A stretch of 42,796 nt of DNA from Desulfobacula sp. (GCF_014237455.1 NZ_JABZFL010000036.1:1-42796), one strand, 5' to 3'; positions 16,122-25,936 are shown, counted from the stretch's first letter. Notes: generated by a model not told the origin, from the sequence alone. Numbers and translations are program-made.

Positions 16122-17108
16122 CTATCTCAGATGGCCGGACAGATGTATCTGCTTTCCATTTCTATAAATTAAAAGTAATATTTCCCCGCCGGATTCTGTA
16201 TTCTTAATTTCTTCTACAAGCACCTGAGGTTCGTTTGTGACCTTATTGTTGACTGCAAGAATAAGGTCCTGTTTTTGTACTCCCATCTCCTGAGCCAAAC
16301 TATTTTCAGCTATTTTCAGGACAACAATACCTTCCTTTTTATCAAGGCCCAAGGTCTTCATATGTTCCTGGGTCAATGGTGCGATTGTTACCCCAAGACG
16401 CTCTTTCCCTGTGAACTGGCCTATACTATGAGTATTGGCGGGACCTTTTTTTATCTGGAGAACCTCTGGACCGTTCGACTCGACCTTGACCTCCAGTTTT
16501 TGCCCTGTATTTGTCTCGAAATAAGGTCTTCCGGCAGCAATTATATGGGGTAGCGCAATCCGTAAATCAGAAGTACTTCCTTCGCTTTTCAAAGTGGTTT
16601 TCCACACTTGAGAATGGTTTTTTGAGTCATAGGCCTCTAAGATTAAAAATCTCGCATACGTCGTTTTTTTGGTTGTTACTGTCTCTGTTGTAGGCGGCAC
16701 ATGTACCCATGTCCACCCGACCGGGTAGCTGTATCCGCCGGAAGTCGTATAAGTGTTGGTGGAGGTCTCTGTTTTAGGACTCCCTATCCCATATGCCATG
16801 CGGACAAGCAGATCTGCGCCTTCTTTATTGGTTACACGGTTGTATCCTTTCTGTGACAGGGCATTTCCTACATACCTTGCAAACTCTTTGAATTGCAGGT
16901 CGTTATCGCTGACATTTTTCATGGCGGATGATATGATATAAGTCTTGCCTTTTAAATCGGCGCCGGTATCAGCTATCGAGTCAACTGATACATGGTAATA
17001 GTTACGGGGTGCTACATAGGGAGTAGGAGTGGTAGCACACGCAGTTAACAATAGAGTAAATATGGTAAAAATACCTGAAATTAATACAGCAGTCTTTATT
17101 CTTTTCAT
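16122..17108 (-). CDS. PDZ-domain lipoprotein with DUF4136-like region
   Basis: The 328-residue protein carries a lipoprotein signal with lipobox LTAC at C24. Residues about 35-215 resemble the DUF4136-type envelope domain, with a Thr/Tyr/Pro-rich insert around 120-145. Residues about 235-328 form a PDZ domain (RLGVTIAPL, GIVVLKIAENSLAQEMGVQ, DLILAVNN). It is probably anchored in the outer membrane facing the periplasm; no protease domain is present. The ATG at 17108 is chosen because GGAGGAAAC lies directly before it; an upstream in-frame ATG would add 12 charged residues before the signal peptide. It converges with the DUF294 gene, whose stop lies 17 nt away. Confidence 0.8.
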   Translation of the reverse strand: MKRIKTAVLISGIFTIFTLLLTACATTPTPYVAPRNYYHVSVDSIADTGADLKGKTYIISSAMKNVSDNDLQFKEFARYVGNALSQKGYNRVTNKEGADLLVRMAYGIGSPKTETSTNTYTTSGGYSYPVGWTWVHVPPTTETVTTKKTTYARFLILEAYDSKNHSQVWKTTLKSEGSTSDLRIALPHIIAAGRPYFETNTGQKLEVKVESNGPEVLQIKKGPANTHSIGQFTGKERLGVTIAPLTQEHMKTLGLDKKEGIVVLKIAENSLAQEMGVQKQDLILAVNNKVTNEPQVLVEEIKNTESGGEILLLIYRNGKQIHLSGHLR

Positions 17109-17170
17109 GTTTCCTCCAGTCTTGTTTCCTCTTTTTTTAATCAAGTTTCAAGTCGATTTTCAGTCGGTTA

Positions 17171-17201
17171 ATTATTTCTTCTTTTTTTACGGTATTGTCA
17201 A
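17171..17201 (-). promoter_or_regulatory. possible promoter of the PDZ lipoprotein gene
   Basis: On the minus strand TTGACA (17201-17196) is followed after 19 bp by AATAAT (17176-17171). The spacing is longer than ideal, so the call is weak. It would leave a leader of about 60 nt. Confidence 0.35.
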
Positions 17202-17259
17202 GTTTATTGAGTAAAAACGGGATATTTATCATAGGGGGATTTCATCTGGTCATGTCCTC

Positions 17260-17360
17260 GGCTGGTTAACTTACAGCCTGTTACAGACTGCTTACCCCAT
17301 GTCTGCTCCAGGCTGATCACCTTACATCTGTTGAAGGCTGATTCCCTTACGTCCGCTGGA
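17260..17360. repeat. four degenerate 25-bp tandem repeats
   Basis: Units begin at 17260 (26 bp), 17286, 17311 and 17336 (25 bp each). Each opens with GGCTG or GACTG and shares a TTAC or CCAT core and a CTGTT or CTGCT end. The approximate consensus is GGCTGATTACCTTACA followed by TCTGTTGAA. The copies are diverged but in register. They lie in the gene-free stretch next to the maturase remnant. Function unknown. Confidence 0.55.
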
Positions 17361-17533
17361 TGGACATTGCAACACGTTTTAAGCTTACCTTCGCTGACCG
17401 CCCTGAACTCGCTCATTCTTCGCTCAAACACCATGGCGGCTTAACCGCTGTGGCAATCAAAACCGTGTAAGCAAAGATCCATATGCTCCCGTAAGGCAAA
17501 CAGCCTTCAACTAACGAAATCAAAATTTAATGC
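17361..17533. other. non-coding stretch beside the intron remnant
   Basis: No credible gene is seen. A small hairpin at about 17432-17454 joins CCATGGCGG and CCGCTGTGG-like arms around TTAA. The base composition is more GC-rich than the flanking genes, as is the adjacent maturase fragment, which suggests foreign, decayed DNA. A minus-strand frame of 76 codons across 17204-17434 is judged spurious. Confidence 0.4.
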
Positions 17534-17731
17534 TTCCTGCGCTATGCCCGGACCAAAGTTCGCAACCTCCTCAAACTGGGAACTTCCAAAAGACAGGCCA
17601 TTATGACAGCGATTAGTCGCAAAGGGCCTTGTCACCTTGCCAGAACCCTGACTGCGCAAACCGGTATGACCAACAAATGGCTATCTGAACAGGGGTTATT
17701 GGGTGGCGATGTATTGTTTCCGTGGGTATAA
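17534..17731 (+). pseudogene. 3' remnant of a group II intron reverse transcriptase/maturase gene
   Basis: A frame of 65 codons that starts right after an in-frame stop (17528-17530) and ends at TAA encodes the typical C-terminal tail of group II intron maturases: ARTKVRNLLKLG, then TAISRKGPCHLARTL and MTNKWLSEQGLL. The reverse transcriptase core, the X domain start and any start codon are missing, and no domain V/VI RNA hairpin is recognised downstream. It is therefore a dead fragment of a former retroelement, roughly a tenth of the usual gene. Confidence 0.65.
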
Positions 17732-17801
17732 TGTAATGTGGTGCCTCATATCTATTTCTTTTTGCCGTTCAATGAAAGACCTTTGTGAACTTTAAAAAAT
17801 T

Positions 17802-17835
17802 ATTCGGGCACTAGGGAGGATAAGTCACCCCGAAT
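17802..17835. repeat. short inverted repeat near the intron remnant
   Basis: ATTCGGG at 17802-17808 pairs with CCCGAAT at 17829-17835 across a 20-nt loop. It could be an RNA hairpin or a remnant end of a mobile element. No T-run follows. Confidence 0.3.
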
Positions 17836-17882
17836 CTCCACTTTGTCAGGTATACAGTGGGTGAAAAGTTATTTGTTTTTTT

Positions 17883-17899
17883 GCAACACATTTTTTTCG
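17883..17899 (+). repeat. 17-bp dispersed repeat, copy 2
   Basis: The string GCAACACATTTTTTTCG is identical to 239-255. Here it lies about 130 bp upstream of prfC, between the intron remnant and that gene. Both copies are followed within two bases by ATCTTG. Confidence 0.4.
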
Positions 17900-18031
17900 G
17901 TATCTTGTTCTCGTCTAATGAATTGAAATCATTTGAAATTTTCCGCACTAAAATATTTTCTTATTGATTAATGGGAAAAATACTGTTAAATTTCCACCCT
18001 TGAAATTTGGACTATGGGAAGGTTTAAGGGA

Positions 18032-19636
18032 ATGAACTCAAAGAATATGGATAAGACACTTTTAAAACAAATTAATAAACGCAGGACATTTGCGATCATC
18101 AGTCATCCTGATGCCGGGAAGACAACCCTGACAGAAAAATTATTATTATTTGGCGGTGCCATACAGCAGGCCGGTGCTGTTAAATCAAGGAAAGCTGCAA
18201 GGGCTGCAACAAGTGATTTTCTCTCTATTGAACAGGAGAGAGGGATCAGTGTATCTTCTTCTGTTATGAAGTTCACTTATAAAGATTATGAGATTAATCT
18301 TCTGGACACCCCCGGGCACAAAGATTTTTCTGAAGATACATACCGTGTGTTGACTGCTGTGGACTGTGCCGTCATGATCATTGACAATGCAAAAGGGGTT
18401 GAACCGCAGACCCAGAAATTGATGGAAGTCTGCAGGATGCGGAATACGCCGATTATTACCTTTATTAATAAACTGGACCGCGAAGGCCTTGAACCGCTGG
18501 ATATTTTTGAAGATATTGAGGATAAACTCCAGATTGAATGTGTTCCTTTAACCTGGCCCATTGGTATGGGCAAGAGATTTAAAGGCGTTTATAATCTTGA
18601 AAAAAAAGAGCTGGGTATTTTTTCTCCCGGGTTTACGCCCAGGGATGATGATGGCGTTTTTATCGATGACCTGACAGATTCAAGGCTTGATGAACTGATT
18701 TCTGAAACCCAGGCAGAACAGCTCAGGGAAGATGTGGATTTAATTGTTGGCGCATCAGATCCGTTTGACCTTGATTTATATTTGAATGGTACCCAGACAC
18801 CTGTTTTTTTTGGATCAGCTGTTAATAATTTCGGGGTTAGAGAGATGCTGGATGCGTTTGTCAAAATCGCACCCCGGCCAGGAAAGCGCCACACGGCTAC
18901 AAGAGATGTAGAACCCCATGAAAACGCATTTTCCGGATTTACATTTAAAATTCAGGCCAATATGAACCCGGAACACAGAGATCGTATTGCGTTTTTCAGG
19001 ATTTGTTCAGGAAAATTTACCAAAGGGATGAAAGTAAAGCACCACAGAATTGGAAAAGAGATCAAAATTTCCAATGCCACCATTTTCATGGCCCAGGAAA
19101 GAAATAATATCGAAGAAGCTTATCCAGGCGATATTATAGGGATACACAACCATGGAACCATCAAAATCGGTGACACATTTACTTCCAGAGAACCTTTAAA
19201 GTTTTTAGGCATTCCCAATTTTGCTCCCGAGCACTTCAGACGGGTAATCTTAAAAGATCCTTTGAAGGCAAAGGCGCTTCAAAAGGGGTTGATCCAGCTT
19301 TCAGAAGAGGGAACCATACAGGTGTTCAGGCCTTTAATCGGGAACATGTACATTATTGGTGCGGTCGGAGTGCTTCAGTTTGATGTGACCATGGCACGGC
19401 TTAAAGCGGAATATAATGTGACCGCTGATTATGAAACTATTGATTTATCCGTTGCAAGGTGGGTAACATGTAAAGATGAGAAAATACTGAAAGACTTTAA
19501 AAAGAAAAATGAATCCAGTCTGACCCTGGATTCCGAAGAATGGCTGACCTTTTTGACAACCAGTGAGTATCAGCTGGGATTCACCATGGAAGAGTGGCCT
19601 CAGATAGAATTTCATAAGACAAGAGAGCATAATTAA
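18032..19636 (+). CDS. prfC: peptide chain release factor 3 (GTPase)
   Basis: The 534-residue translational GTPase removes RF1 or RF2 from the ribosome after peptide release. G1 is SHPDAGKTT near residues 22-30, G3 is [14 protein letters not shown], and G4 is INKLDRE, all intact. The switch region [12 protein letters not shown] is typical of RF3, and domains II and III follow at the usual length (E. coli 529 residues). The ATG at 18032 is preferred because GGGAAGG stands 9 nt upstream; ATGs at 18014 and 18050 are in frame alternatives. The gene leads a co-directional run with serC 31 nt downstream, but a functional link to serine synthesis is not evident. Confidence 0.93.
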   Translation: MNSKNMDKTLLKQINKRRTFAIISHPDAGKTTLTEKLLLFGGAIQQAGAVKSRKAARAATSDFLSIEQERGISVSSSVMKFTYKDYEINLLDTPGHKDFSEDTYRVLTAVDCAVMIIDNAKGVEPQTQKLMEVCRMRNTPIITFINKLDREGLEPLDIFEDIEDKLQIECVPLTWPIGMGKRFKGVYNLEKKELGIFSPGFTPRDDDGVFIDDLTDSRLDELISETQAEQLREDVDLIVGASDPFDLDLYLNGTQTPVFFGSAVNNFGVREMLDAFVKIAPRPGKRHTATRDVEPHENAFSGFTFKIQANMNPEHRDRIAFFRICSGKFTKGMKVKHHRIGKEIKISNATIFMAQERNNIEEAYPGDIIGIHNHGTIKIGDTFTSREPLKFLGIPNFAPEHFRRVILKDPLKAKALQKGLIQLSEEGTIQVFRPLIGNMYIIGAVGVLQFDVTMARLKAEYNVTADYETIDLSVARWVTCKDEKILKDFKKKNESSLTLDSEEWLTFLTTSEYQLGFTMEEWPQIEFHKTREHN

Positions 19637-19667
19637 TTAACCTACTTAAAGATAAAGGAAAATAAAA

Positions 19668-20756
19668 ATGACAGATAAACGAATCTTTAATTTCAATGCC
19701 GGCCCTGCTGCGTTACCCTTACAGGTCCTGGAAGAAATAAAAGCCTCTTTTTTAAATTTTAATCAATCGGGTATGTCCATTACAGAAGTCAGTCACAGGT
19801 CTTCTTATTTTGATGATGTCATCAACGACGCGGTCGACCGGGCAAAAAGACTTTTAAAACTGGATGACCGGTTTCATGTTCTTTTTATACAAGGCGGCGC
19901 CTCTCTTCAATTTGCCATGATTCCCATGAATTTTCTTTCCGGAGATGACACAGCAGATTACGTCAATACCGGCACATGGTCAACAAAAGCGATAAAAGAA
20001 GCTGAAATCCTAAAAAAGAATTATACGGTTGTTGCCTCTTCGGAAGACAAGAATTTTTCATATATTCCCCAAAATATCGAGTTTTCAAATGATGCCAAAT
20101 ATGTTCATCTGACATCCAACAATACCATTAAGGGAACCCAGTTTCATGAGTTTCCGGATACAAACGGTATTCCCATTCTCTGTGATATGTCTTCAGACAT
20201 TTTTTCACGGCCCCTTGATATGGAAAAATTTGGTTTAATATATGCCGGAGCTCAAAAGAATCTTGGGCCTTCCGGTACCTGTATGGCGATTATCAGGCAG
20301 GACATGCTGGATATGGCAAAAGAAGCTCTGCCGTCCATGTTAAAATATTCGACCTATTCATCAAAAAATTCAATGTATAATACACCCCCCTGTTTTGGAG
20401 TATATACGATTGATCTTGTTTTAAAGTGGATTGAACAAGAGATGGGCGGGATTGAAAAAATGGAAGAATATAATATTAAAAAAGCAGGCCTTTTATATGA
20501 TTTTATCGATTCAAGTTCCTTTTACAGAACCACAGCCGCAAAAGACTCAAAATCCTTAATGAATGTGACCTTCAGACTTCCTAACGAAGAGTTGGAGAAA
20601 CAGTTTGTTGTCAAAGCGACTGAAAACGGGCTTGGCGGACTTAAAGGGCATAGATCGGTCGGCGGGTGCAGGGCTTCCATTTATAATGCAACAACCATGG
20701 AGGGCATCAATACGTTAATTCAATTTATGGAAACCTTTGAAAAGGAGAACAAATAA
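19668..20756 (+). CDS. serC: phosphoserine aminotransferase
   Basis: The 362-residue PLP enzyme transfers an amino group from glutamate to 3-phosphohydroxypyruvate, giving phosphoserine and 2-oxoglutarate. The N-terminal FNFNAGPAALP motif and the PLP-Schiff-base lysine K197 in AGAQKNLGPSG are present, and the C-terminal GLKGHRSVGGCRASIYNA box is typical. Length equals the family norm. AAAGGAA precedes the ATG. Its stop overlaps the serA start by one base (TAATG), so the two are translationally coupled. No serB is in the window. Confidence 0.95.
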   Translation: MTDKRIFNFNAGPAALPLQVLEEIKASFLNFNQSGMSITEVSHRSSYFDDVINDAVDRAKRLLKLDDRFHVLFIQGGASLQFAMIPMNFLSGDDTADYVNTGTWSTKAIKEAEILKKNYTVVASSEDKNFSYIPQNIEFSNDAKYVHLTSNNTIKGTQFHEFPDTNGIPILCDMSSDIFSRPLDMEKFGLIYAGAQKNLGPSGTCMAIIRQDMLDMAKEALPSMLKYSTYSSKNSMYNTPPCFGVYTIDLVLKWIEQEMGGIEKMEEYNIKKAGLLYDFIDSSSFYRTTAAKDSKSLMNVTFRLPNEELEKQFVVKATENGLGGLKGHRSVGGCRASIYNATTMEGINTLIQFMETFEKENK

Positions 20757-22336
20757 TGAAAGTTCTTGTCAGCGATAAGATGGGGGAAGCCGGTTTAGAG
20801 ATATTTGAAAATCAGGAAGGAATCGAACTTGATGTAAACACGGGGCTTACTCCCGAGGAGTTAAAGCAGATCATTGGCCAATACGATGCACTGGCCATCA
20901 GGAGCGCTACTAAAGTCACAAAAGAGATTCTTGATGTTGCCACAAATCTTAAGGTGATTGCAAGAGCCGGGATAGGGCTTGATAATGTCGATATTGACGA
21001 GGCCACAAAAAAGGGTGTGGCAGTTATGAATACCCCAGGTGGAAACACGGTAACCACAGCAGAGCATGCCATTGCAATGATGATGGCGTTGACAAGGAAT
21101 ATTCCACGAGGCACCCAGTCCATGAAGGAAGGGAAATGGGATAAAAAACTGCTCCAGGGAAGAGAAATCAGTAACAAAATATACGGTGTCATCGGGTTTG
21201 GAAATATCGGCTCTATTGCGGCAAACCTTGCAAAAGGATTGAGGATGAAAGTCATTGTATTTGATCCCAATATTTCTTCCGAACATATTGAAAAGGCCGG
21301 ATTTGAATACGTCTCCTTAGATGAATTGTATGAACGATCTGATTACATCACTATCCATGTTCCTAAAATGGATGCCACGATTGATTTGCTCGATGCCGAA
21401 GCGTTTGCCAAAATGAAAGACGGCGTCATGGTCATCAATTGTGCAAGGGGAGGGATTATTAATGAGTCTGCCCTTTATGATGCCATCCAGTCCGGTAAGG
21501 TCGCAGGTGCTGCCCTTGACGTGTTTTCTACCGAACCTCCGGGAGAACATCCTTTGTTGACGCTTGATCAGGTCATCGCTACCCCCCATCTGGGAGCATC
21601 CACCAAAGAAGCCCAGACAAATGTTGCGGTTGCAGCAGCAAACCAGATTATTGCCTACTTGTTACAGGATACCGTCATTAATGCGGTCAATGTGCCCTCT
21701 GTTACCGGGGAAGTGTTAAAGCAGCTTGCCCCCTTTTTATATCTTGCAGAAAAAATGGGTATAATGCAGGCGCAGATTACAAAGGGCGGGGTCAAGGAAA
21801 TCAATATCGAATATATTGGCAAATTTCCTGATTTTGATTTGAAACCCATTACCATATCAACGATTAAAGGATTCCTCGCACAATTTGTTCAACATGAGGT
21901 CAATTCTGTTAATGCAATTTCTCTTGCCAATGAAATGGGAATCAAAATTTCAGAATCAACTTCACAGGAAGCCGGAAATTTTTTAAACCTTATAAGGATA
22001 ACAATTGTATCGCAAGAAGAAACCAATATCGTTGAAGGGACCATTTTCGGCAAAGATGATGCCAGAATTGTCAGAATTAATAAGTTCCGATTAGAGGTCA
22101 TTCCCGAAGGGCATCTCAGTTTGATCCACAATCTTGACAAGCCTGGTTCCATCGGTTCCATGGGTGTGACACTTGGAAAACATGATATTAATATTTCCCG
22201 TATGATGGTGGGTAGAGAAGAAGACGGGCAGAGAAATATTATATTTTTGAGAACAGATACCCCTATTCCTCCTGAAGTTGTAAAAGAAATTGAAGACCTG
22301 GAGCTTGTCATCAGTCTGAAAACCTTTGAATTGTAG
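20756..22336 (+). CDS. serA: D-3-phosphoglycerate dehydrogenase
   Basis: The 526-residue enzyme oxidises 3-phosphoglycerate with NAD, the first step of serine synthesis. The NAD fold has GFGNIG at 147-152; catalytic residues are R231 (NCARGGIINE), E260 and H278 (TPHLGAST). It is the long form with an intervening ASB domain (about 315-445) and a C-terminal ACT domain (about 450-526; LDKPGSIGSMGVTLGKHDIN), which suggests serine feedback. SerA enzymes can also reduce 2-oxoglutarate to D-2-hydroxyglutarate, which gives meaning to the oxidoreductase gene that follows 2 nt downstream. Confidence 0.95.
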   Translation: MKVLVSDKMGEAGLEIFENQEGIELDVNTGLTPEELKQIIGQYDALAIRSATKVTKEILDVATNLKVIARAGIGLDNVDIDEATKKGVAVMNTPGGNTVTTAEHAIAMMMALTRNIPRGTQSMKEGKWDKKLLQGREISNKIYGVIGFGNIGSIAANLAKGLRMKVIVFDPNISSEHIEKAGFEYVSLDELYERSDYITIHVPKMDATIDLLDAEAFAKMKDGVMVINCARGGIINESALYDAIQSGKVAGAALDVFSTEPPGEHPLLTLDQVIATPHLGASTKEAQTNVAVAAANQIIAYLLQDTVINAVNVPSVTGEVLKQLAPFLYLAEKMGIMQAQITKGGVKEINIEYIGKFPDFDLKPITISTIKGFLAQFVQHEVNSVNAISLANEMGIKISESTSQEAGNFLNLIRITIVSQEETNIVEGTIFGKDDARIVRINKFRLEVIPEGHLSLIHNLDKPGSIGSMGVTLGKHDINISRMMVGREEDGQRNIIFLRTDTPIPPEVVKEIEDLELVISLKTFEL

Positions 22337-22338
22337 CA

Positions 22339-25300
22339 ATGATAGATCCAAAAAGGAAGATACCCTACAACTATACCTCAGCCGATGATGACCAGATCAT
22401 CAAACATCTTTTTGGATCTAAACTGCTCAATGTCATTAAGAGATTTGAACCCGAAAAAGACTCCGGCAGATCCTCCAGACTCCTTTACAGGTTTATGGGG
22501 GATCTGTTTATTATCCAGCGAAATTCCTTTCTTTTTCAGGAACTTGTTGAGAATCCACACCAGAGGAAAAGATTGTTTTTTGAATTTAAAAACGATCTTA
22601 TCACCATTGAAAATACTGCCGGACAAGAAGATGTTCTTGTCATTCTTGAAAAGTGTAAAAAAAAGCTGAACAGGCTTTTAGAAAAAATCAGAACCGTCCA
22701 ATCCGATCAGAATCGCATTTTAAAGCATTTGTCACCGATTATTGGTAAGGCCAATATTTATTTTGATCCGTTTAATATAACCGCCCATGCAACCGATGCC
22801 ACAGACTGGCGACGTTACACCCCTGTTGCAGTTTTGCGCCCTGATAAAGAATCTCAGGTGCCAAGGCTTGTAAAAAAGATTGAAAAACTTGGGTTTCAAA
22901 TCATTCCAAGGGGTGCCGGCACCGGATTGACAGGAGGGGCAACCCCTTTGACATCCTCTTGTGTCATGCTCAATACTGAAAAGTTGAATCGAATTTCAGA
23001 TATTGTGGTTGAAAAGGACAAAAAGGGAAAAGAGTATGCCGCCATTACAGTTGAGGCAGGCGTCATTACGCAGGATGCGATCGCAGCTGCAAAAAAACAG
23101 GGATTTATTTTTGCAACCGATCCGACCAGTTCCTGGGCATGCACCATCGGCGGGAATCTATCTGAAAATGCAGGCGGGAAAACGGCTGTTTTATACGGAA
23201 CTGCCATTGACAATGTGCTGTCCTATCATATTACCATGCCCGATGCGGTATCCTATACGGTTAAAAGGAAAGATCATCCCTTAAGAAAAATACTTCCGCA
23301 AGACATTGTCGTTTTTGATATATATGATCAGAAAAACCAATTGTTCAAAACTATCATACTTAAAGGCAGCCAGATTCGAAAAAAAGGACTGGGTAAGGAT
23401 GTTACCAATAAAACCTTGAACGGGCTTTTGGGTATTCAAAAAGAAGGGTGCGATGGCATTATTACCTCTGCTACGTTTGTTTTATATCCCCAATTTCAAT
23501 TTAAAAAAACCGTTTGCATAGAGTTTTTTGGTAATGATATGAGCCAGGCAGGATTGGTGATCGCAGACATTTCCAGGGCATTCTCTACTCAGCGGCCAGC
23601 TTTGATGGCGTTAGAACATTTTGATGAGCAGTATATTAAGGCCATAAAATATAAAACCAAAACATCTGTCGGAACAAGACTTATTGCTGTACTTCTCGTT
23701 GATATGGTTTCAAATGATAAAAAACAATTGCAAACAGGGGTTAAAACCCTTGAAACCTTACTTGAACCTTATGACAAGACCGGTTTGAGTGTTGCTGAAA
23801 ATGACAGGCAGGTTCAAAGATTCTGGCAGGACAGAAAACGCTTGGGGGCGATTGCCGCCCATACCAATGCCTTTAAATTAAATGAGGATGTTGTATTGCC
23901 GATAGATTCATTGGCAGAGTTTGCCAGGTTTGTCGATCAATATAATATTCAAGAGAAAAAATTTAATCAGACTCAGATTATATTAAATATTATTCAGTAT
24001 CTTGATACGGCAATTCCGCTGTCAGATCCTGAGCTTTTACGAAAAAGGGTGGGGCAGGCAAAGGATCTGGCATATAGAACAAGGAAAAAACTGGATATTG
24101 CCTCCAGAGATGCGCTTGAAGCCGCCATTCATTCTAAAAATTTTTACAGGGAGGTCATTAACAATTTACACGGGTATACGTTTGTTATTGAAAATGTAAC
24201 CCGGGTTTATGAAGAAACAAAGGCAAGGCTTATTGTCATTGCCACCCATATGCATGCCGGTGATGGGAATGTCCATGTCAATATTCCGGTTTTGTCAAAT
24301 GACCGCCACATGATGGAAAGAGCGAATTTTACAGCAGATAAAATAATGGAAAAGGCAGTTCGGTTAAATGGAGTTGTTTCCGGGGAACATGGAATTGGAA
24401 TCACAAAATTTAAACACCTTGATCCGGAAAGGATAAAAGAGTTTACAGACTATCGTAAAAAGGTTGATCCTAACGGATTAATGAATCCCGACAAACTCTT
24501 TGATTCGAATATTCTTGAAAAAGTGTTTACGCCGTCTTTTAATTTTCTTGAGCTTGAAGCCAGGATTTTAAAATATGGATCCTTATCAAAACTTGCCATG
24601 AATATTGCCAATTGTGTGCGGTGTGGAAGATGCAAGCCTCAATGTCCGGTTTTTTATCCTGGGCAAAACATGTTTTTTCATCCGAGAAATAAGAATTTAT
24701 CCATAGGGGCATTGATCGAGGCATTGCTCTATATTACCCAGCGGACACAATCTACGGGATTTGAAATTTTAAAAAACATAGAGCAAATTGCAGATCATTG
24801 TACCATTTGCCACAAGTGTTTTATGAAATGCCCGGTGAATATTGATTCGGGAAACATCTCCATTGAAGAGAAGGATATCCTGCAGAATATGGGGTTTAAG
24901 CACGCATCTTTGTCAACAAACCTGACCCTTAAATATCTTTCCAGTAAAAGCAAGGCATTGAATCCTGTACTGAGAACCTCTCTTCTGGGTATTGGCGGAA
25001 CCCTTCAGAGGGCAGCAACAAGTGTTTTTTCGCCGCTGATAAAAACAAATGGGTTGAAACAGAACACCTTTTTTCAATTGCTTAAATCACCGGTAGCAAA
25101 ATTTGATTCCGGAACTTTAAGGACTTTTTTATCAAATATAAATAAAAATCAAGCGGTTATTTTAGAACCTGAAACCAAAATCAGGGCGACTGTTTTTTAT
25201 TTTCCCGGGTGTGGAAGCGAAAGGATTTTTTCTAAAATATCAATGGCCGCAATTTTCCTTTTATTGGAAAATCAGAACAGGGTGATTTTACCGCCTCCCT

Positions 25301-25935
25301 ATATGTGTTGCGGTTATCCTTTTCTCGTCAATGCAAAGAAAAAAATGTATGATCAGATGGTGCTTGAAAATATTATTATTCTGACCCAGATAAGAGATAT
25401 GTTCAGGGATCTGTCATTTGATGCATACATTGTCAGCTGCGGAACCTGTATGGAATCTCTCAATGAAATCAATGTTCCCCGGATATTTGACTGCCCGATT
25501 CAGGATATTTCAGAATATGTATTGAATCAGGATCACTCCATACAACTGAATCAAGATTATCTCTATCACACCCCCTGCCATGATTCTTTAGAGGATAATG
25601 CAATGGCATTGTTGAAAAACCATTTAAAGGCAAATACCATTCGAAAAATTCCTTATTGTTGCTCTGAAGCCGGAACAATGGCACTTTCAAGGCCGGATAT
25701 TACCAATGCAATGCTGGAACGAAAAAAGAATGCATTAAAAAAAGACGACACAAAAGACGGATTAAAAAAAATATTAACCAATTGCCCGTCATGCATACAG
25801 GGGCTTTCCCGGCATCAAAATTCAAAATTGCAGCCCATCCATCTTGCACAGGAACTTGCGTTCCTCAAAGGCGGGAAAAACTGGGAAGGAAAATTGAAAA
25901 CCCATATACGCCAGAATGAGGTTGTTACATTTTAA
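22339..25935 (+). CDS. FAD-linked D-2-hydroxyacid dehydrogenase with Fe-S and CCG domains (probable D-2-hydroxyglutarate dehydrogenase)
   Basis: The 1198-residue protein joins an N-terminal helical extension (about 1-150, perhaps the DUF3683 type), a GlcD-like FAD domain (PRGAGTGLTGGATPL near 195; SWACTIGGNLSENAGG), the FAD-oxidase C domain (THMHAGDGNVHVN, SGEHGIG), a two-cluster ferredoxin domain and a CCG region. Cluster ligands are C759, C762, C765, C769 and C821, C824, C827, C831. CCG-type motifs are FPGCG, PPYMCCGYPF, TPCHD and IPYCCSE. Such chains pass electrons from D-hydroxyacids to a quinone or electron-transfer protein. D-lactate or glycolate are alternatives, but tight linkage to serA favours D-2-hydroxyglutarate. 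It is probably at the inner face of the membrane; no membrane span is seen. Confidence 0.85.
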   Translation: MIDPKRKIPYNYTSADDDQIIKHLFGSKLLNVIKRFEPEKDSGRSSRLLYRFMGDLFIIQRNSFLFQELVENPHQRKRLFFEFKNDLITIENTAGQEDVLVILEKCKKKLNRLLEKIRTVQSDQNRILKHLSPIIGKANIYFDPFNITAHATDATDWRRYTPVAVLRPDKESQVPRLVKKIEKLGFQIIPRGAGTGLTGGATPLTSSCVMLNTEKLNRISDIVVEKDKKGKEYAAITVEAGVITQDAIAAAKKQGFIFATDPTSSWACTIGGNLSENAGGKTAVLYGTAIDNVLSYHITMPDAVSYTVKRKDHPLRKILPQDIVVFDIYDQKNQLFKTIILKGSQIRKKGLGKDVTNKTLNGLLGIQKEGCDGIITSATFVLYPQFQFKKTVCIEFFGNDMSQAGLVIADISRAFSTQRPALMALEHFDEQYIKAIKYKTKTSVGTRLIAVLLVDMVSNDKKQLQTGVKTLETLLEPYDKTGLSVAENDRQVQRFWQDRKRLGAIAAHTNAFKLNEDVVLPIDSLAEFARFVDQYNIQEKKFNQTQIILNIIQYLDTAIPLSDPELLRKRVGQAKDLAYRTRKKLDIASRDALEAAIHSKNFYREVINNLHGYTFVIENVTRVYEETKARLIVIATHMHAGDGNVHVNIPVLSNDRHMMERANFTADKIMEKAVRLNGVVSGEHGIGITKFKHLDPERIKEFTDYRKKVDPNGLMNPDKLFDSNILEKVFTPSFNFLELEARILKYGSLSKLAMNIANCVRCGRCKPQCPVFYPGQNMFFHPRNKNLSIGALIEALLYITQRTQSTGFEILKNIEQIADHCTICHKCFMKCPVNIDSGNISIEEKDILQNMGFKHASLSTNLTLKYLSSKSKALNPVLRTSLLGIGGTLQRAATSVFSPLIKTNGLKQNTFFQLLKSPVAKFDSGTLRTFLSNINKNQAVILEPETKIRATVFYFPGCGSERIFSKISMAAIFLLLENQNRVILPPPYMCCGYPFLVNAKKKMYDQMVLENIIILTQIRDMFRDLSFDAYIVSCGTCMESLNEINVPRIFDCPIQDISEYVLNQDHSIQLNQDYLYHTPCHDSLEDNAMALLKNHLKANTIRKIPYCCSEAGTMALSRPDITNAMLERKKNALKKDDTKDGLKKILTNCPSCIQGLSRHQNSKLQPIHLAQELAFLKGGKNWEGKLKTHIRQNEVVTF

Positions 25936-25936
25936 T

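Noticed and set aside
17204-17434. 76-codon minus-strand frame
   Set aside because: It runs through the tandem repeats, has no ribosome site and no recognisable domain; the repeats explain the open frame.
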